Shown here in pieces: positions 61,526-64,000 of a DNA stretch of 64,000 bases; the stretch's first letter is position 1; every line of letters starts with the position of its first letter. Both the position numbers and the translations under genes were made by a program. The stretch lies in assembly GCF_003841465.1 (NCBI RefSeq), contig NZ_REFZ01000005.1:186001-250000 (forward strand), written 5' to 3'. The notes beneath the pieces are model-generated. The model had not been told where the DNA came from and did not search any database. It worked only from the letters and a program-made list of their open reading frames with translations. The DNA is from Natrarchaeobius oligotrophus (lineage in GTDB: Archaea; Halobacteriota; Halobacteria; Halobacteriales; Natrialbaceae).

Positions 61526-64000
61526 TCACGTCTCGTCACCGCTTGCAGCGGGGAGCGTAACCGAGAACGTCGCGCCCTCGCCCGGTTCAGACTCGACCCA
61601 GATGTCGCCGCCGTGGCGCTCAACGATGCGCTTACAGAGCGCGAGGCCGATTCCCGTTCCCGAATGCTCGTCCTGCGCGTGTAGTCTCTGGAACACCTCG
61701 AAGACACGCTCTCTGTCGTCCGGCTTGATCCCGATTCCCTCGTCGGTGACCGAGACGATTACCCGCGAACCGTTTCGGACAGCCGAAATATCCACCTGTG
61801 GCGGCTCGTCGCCGCTGTATTCGATCGCGTTAGAAAGCAGGTTCTGGAATACCTGGCGTAACTGCCCTGGGTCACCCTCGACACGAGGCAGCGATTCGAC
61901 CGTGATTTCGGCATCGCTCTCTTCGATTCTCATCCGGAGGTCCTGGCGAACGTCCGCGATAACGGCGTCCAGATCGATCGGCTCGAAGGGATCGCCGCGC
62001 GTTTCGATCCGCGAATACTCGAGCAGCCCCTCGATCATGTCGCGCATCCGGTCGGCACCGTCGATGGCGAACTCGATGAACTCCTCACCGTCCTCGTCGA
62101 ACTCGTCCGCGTAGCGGCGCTCGATCAACTGGAGGTAGCTCGTGACCATCCGCAGGGGCTCTTGTAAGTCGTGTGAGGCGGCGTAGGCAAACTGTTCGAG
62201 ACGCCTGTTGGATTCCTCGAGTCGCCGCTCGAACTGCTTGCGCTCGGTGATATCGGCCAGAGCGCCGGGGAACGTCGTCGGATTCCCGTCGTCGTCGTAC
62301 TCGACGTGACCGCGCGCGACGACCCACCGGAGTTCGTCGTCCCAGACGCGGTACTCTTCTTCGTACTCCTCTCCCGATTCGATTGCGTCCTCAATCTTTC
62401 GTTCGACCCGCTCGCGGTCGTCGTCGTGAATGGCCGAGGTGAACTCGTCGAGCGGTACGCCCTCGCTGGCCGCGTCTGGATCGATCCCGAACTTCTTGGC
62501 GAAGGAAACGCTCGTGACCATTCGGTCGTCGGGAATATGCCACTCCCAGGTCCCGACAGCGCCGGCTTCGGTCGCCGCCTCCAGTCGCTCCTTTGCATCC
62601 TCGAGATAGCGCTCGCGTTCGACCCGCTCGGTTACGTCGTTTGCCGCACCCAGCCACCGAGTAATTTCGCCATTCTCATCCAGAAGCGGTGTAGCACGCG
62701 AGACGATCCAGGCTACTGTGCCATCATTACGAACGACCCGGTGTTCCAACTCGAAGCTGCTTTTCGTACGAACGGCTTCGTCGATGGTTTTCTGAACGCG
62801 CGGCTGGTCTTCTGGCGGAACGGCTTTTTCGATCCACGGCGGCCCTTGCTCGTCGGTGTCAGCGAGGAAATCCGCCCCCTCTAACCCGTGCATCTCGCTC
62901 CAGTCCGCGTTCGCACTGAACACCGCATCCGACGTGGTGGTGACCAACGCGCGAAAGCGCTCTTCGCTCTCACGCAGTTGTTCGTACGCCTCTCGTTTTG
63001 CCTCTTGGAGCAACTCCTGTCCGCGCAGTACGATGTCCGATGCGAGCTGTGATTCCTCCGATTCGAGCTGTGACTCCGACGTGTCTGAATCCTGTAACAG
63101 CTGCTGGTCGCCGTCTGCCTGGAGTTCCTGAACGATCGGAGTGATGTCCTCGACGCTGTGGACGATGTAGTCGAGTTTGCCAGCCGCGTCAAACACTGGC
63201 GAATTGATCGGATTCCACCAGCGTTCCTCGAATTCGTCACCATCGAACTCGCTGCGCTCGTCCGATGAGGATCGCCTCGCTTCGCTCGGCTCACCGCTGT
63301 CGGACTCGCGATCGGGGATCGGATAGTGTGTTACCGACATGGTGTCCGCTTCCCCGGTCTCCGCTACCCTCTCGAGCGACTCGCGTAGGTTCTCGACGCC
63401 CTCGGCTGGATCGTCGGGATTGTTCGGAAAGATCTCGAACAACGTCTTGCCCAGAATCTCCGCCCGGTCGGTCATCGTCGCATCCAGATACGCATCGCTC
63501 ACGGCTACGATTTCGTAGTCCCCTGGCTGTACGATGAGATAGTTGCCGGGAACGTTCTCGAACAGTCGACGAAAGGTCGCTTCGGTGGCTTCCGTTTCCA
63601 CCTGTTTGCGTGTGCCGGTTTCGCGAACGATTCCGATCGCTCCCTGTACGGTATCGCCCGCGTCGAGCACGTTTACCCGCACTTCACAGCGAACCCGTTT
63701 CCCCTCGGCGGTCTCCATGGTGAGTTCGAGTGGCTCGCTTTGGTCGGAGGCGTTCGCTCGAAGACGGTCGATCTCACGTTCGATCGACGCGCTGTCGCCG
63801 CCGAAGAGCGTGGACACGTGCTCGCCGAGCAGTTCCTCACGCGTGTACCCGGTTATCTCGACGATGACGTCGTTGACCGAGACGAGGCGGTCTTCGGCGT
63901 CGAGTCGATAGATCCCATCGTCGATCGTATTGACGAGCGTACGATAGTGCTGGAGGGCCTCGGTGTCGTCCGCCTCTCCCCATATCGTCACTTCAGAAGA
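61526..64000 (-). CDS. Multi-PAS sensor histidine kinase (5' end likely beyond the window)
   Basis: At least 821 residues, reading from a GTG at 63991; the frame stays open to the window edge, so the true start may lie a few codons outside. Order: PAS (about 14-125), PAS (about 137-285), a coiled-coil linker rich in Gln/Glu/Ser, PAS (about 345-455), PAS (about 470-580), HisKA with 'YAASHDLQEPLRMVTSYLQL' (His of the H box) and HATPase with 'NLLSNAIEYSG', 'VSVTDEGIGIKPDD' and 'SGTGIGLALCKRIVERHGG'. It is a soluble, haloarchaeal-type kinase with no membrane helices. No response regulator gene is adjacent in the window. Confidence 0.9.
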   Translation of the reverse strand, partial: SSEVTIWGEADDTEALQHYRTLVNTIDDGIYRLDAEDRLVSVNDVIVEITGYTREELLGEHVSTLFGGDSASIEREIDRLRANASDQSEPLELTMETAEGKRVRCEVRVNVLDAGDTVQGAIGIVRETGTRKQVETEATEATFRRLFENVPGNYLIVQPGDYEIVAVSDAYLDATMTDRAEILGKTLFEIFPNNPDDPAEGVENLRESLERVAETGEADTMSVTHYPIPDRESDSGEPSEARRSSSDERSEFDGDEFEERWWNPINSPVFDAAGKLDYIVHSVEDITPIVQELQADGDQQLLQDSDTSESQLESEESQLASDIVLRGQELLQEAKREAYEQLRESEERFRALVTTTSDAVFSANADWSEMHGLEGADFLADTDEQGPPWIEKAVPPEDQPRVQKTIDEAVRTKSSFELEHRVVRNDGTVAWIVSRATPLLDENGEITRWLGAANDVTERVERERYLEDAKERLEAATEAGAVGTWEWHIPDDRMVTSVSFAKKFGIDPDAASEGVPLDEFTSAIHDDDRERVERKIEDAIESGEEYEEEYRVWDDELRWVVARGHVEYDDDGNPTTFPGALADITERKQFERRLEESNRRLEQFAYAASHDLQEPLRMVTSYLQLIERRYADEFDEDGEEFIEFAIDGADRMRDMIEGLLEYSRIETRGDPFEPIDLDAVIADVRQDLRMRIEESDAEITVESLPRVEGDPGQLRQVFQNLLSNAIEYSGDEPPQVDISAVRNGSRVIVSVTDEGIGIKPDDRERVFEVFQRLHAQDEHSGTGIGLALCKRIVERHGGDIWVESEPGEGATFSVTLPAASGDET

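Noticed and set aside
1-64000. CRISPR arrays, integrases, complete insertion sequences or prophage genes
   Set aside because: None were seen; the repeats present are too few or lack regular spacers.

Overview
The window is chromosomal DNA from a halophilic archaeon (class Halobacteria). The evidence is high GC, very acidic proteins, twin-arginine lipoprotein signals, archaeal TATA boxes with leaderless or near-leaderless starts, and families specific to haloarchaea: HalOD1, Bat-type HTH, OapABC, DUF7563-like zinc fingers, RadA, Hjc, type 2 IPP isomerase and the gamma-glutamylcysteine ligase GshA. Gene content would fit Natrialbaceae, but that family assignment is an inference. Most of the window is ordinary core genome with short convergent or divergent operons. 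There is no CRISPR array, no complete insertion sequence and no prophage.

Layout. 1-5.3 kb: a twin-arginine lipoprotein, tRNA-Arg(TCT), small zinc-finger genes, a PQQ-like beta-propeller with a membrane protein, and an orphan structured element resembling the RNA end of an IS200/IS605-type element (4851-4911). 5.4-15 kb: a 901-residue repeat lipoprotein, a C45-family acyltransferase-like protein, GshA, a VOC protein plus serine hydrolase pair, a cupredoxin, a UspA protein and an M29 aminopeptidase whose 3' end is duplicated as a perfect 62-bp direct repeat. 15.4-20.4 kb: a HalOD1 protein, a frameshifted membrane-protein gene, a methyltransferase and threonine aldolase. 20.8-24 kb: an iron ABC transporter (binding protein and permease, no ATPase nearby) with DtxR-type iron boxes. 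24.2-35.7 kb: a methyltransferase, a LysE exporter, three small conserved families, CPBP proteases, RadA, a probable structured ncRNA (29331-29411), a cytoplasmic beta-propeller, PspAB-like, SWIM and Hjc proteins. 35.8-48.9 kb: a CBS protein overlapping glycyl-tRNA synthetase, a dolichol-kinase-like protein, TspO, a CPBP protease, RpiA, IPP isomerase, a DUF1931 histone-fold protein, GIY-YIG, phosphohexomutase, a metallophosphoesterase carrying an in-frame copy of a dispersed palindromic repeat, and DUF7089. 49-54.2 kb: a replication origin locus, oapC-oapB-oapA / oriC / orc1-cdc6. 54.2-64 kb: a lipoprotein, GNAT, an XPD/Rad3-like helicase, SufU, a zinc-ribbon membrane protein, a ferredoxin / Bat regulator / cytochrome P450 cluster and a multi-PAS histidine kinase that runs to the window edge.

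The origin is the best-organised locus. The intergenic region holds two inverted ORB elements with G-strings, an AT-rich stretch with three CTAGTAACT copies and four 14-bp tandem repeats. Further ORB-like sequences lie inside orc1/cdc6 in a low-complexity insert between Walker A and Walker B. The other notable items are the three-hairpin RNA downstream of radA, the palindromic repeat inside a coding gene, the orphan omega-RNA-like element, the iron-box cluster and the P450/ferredoxin cluster.
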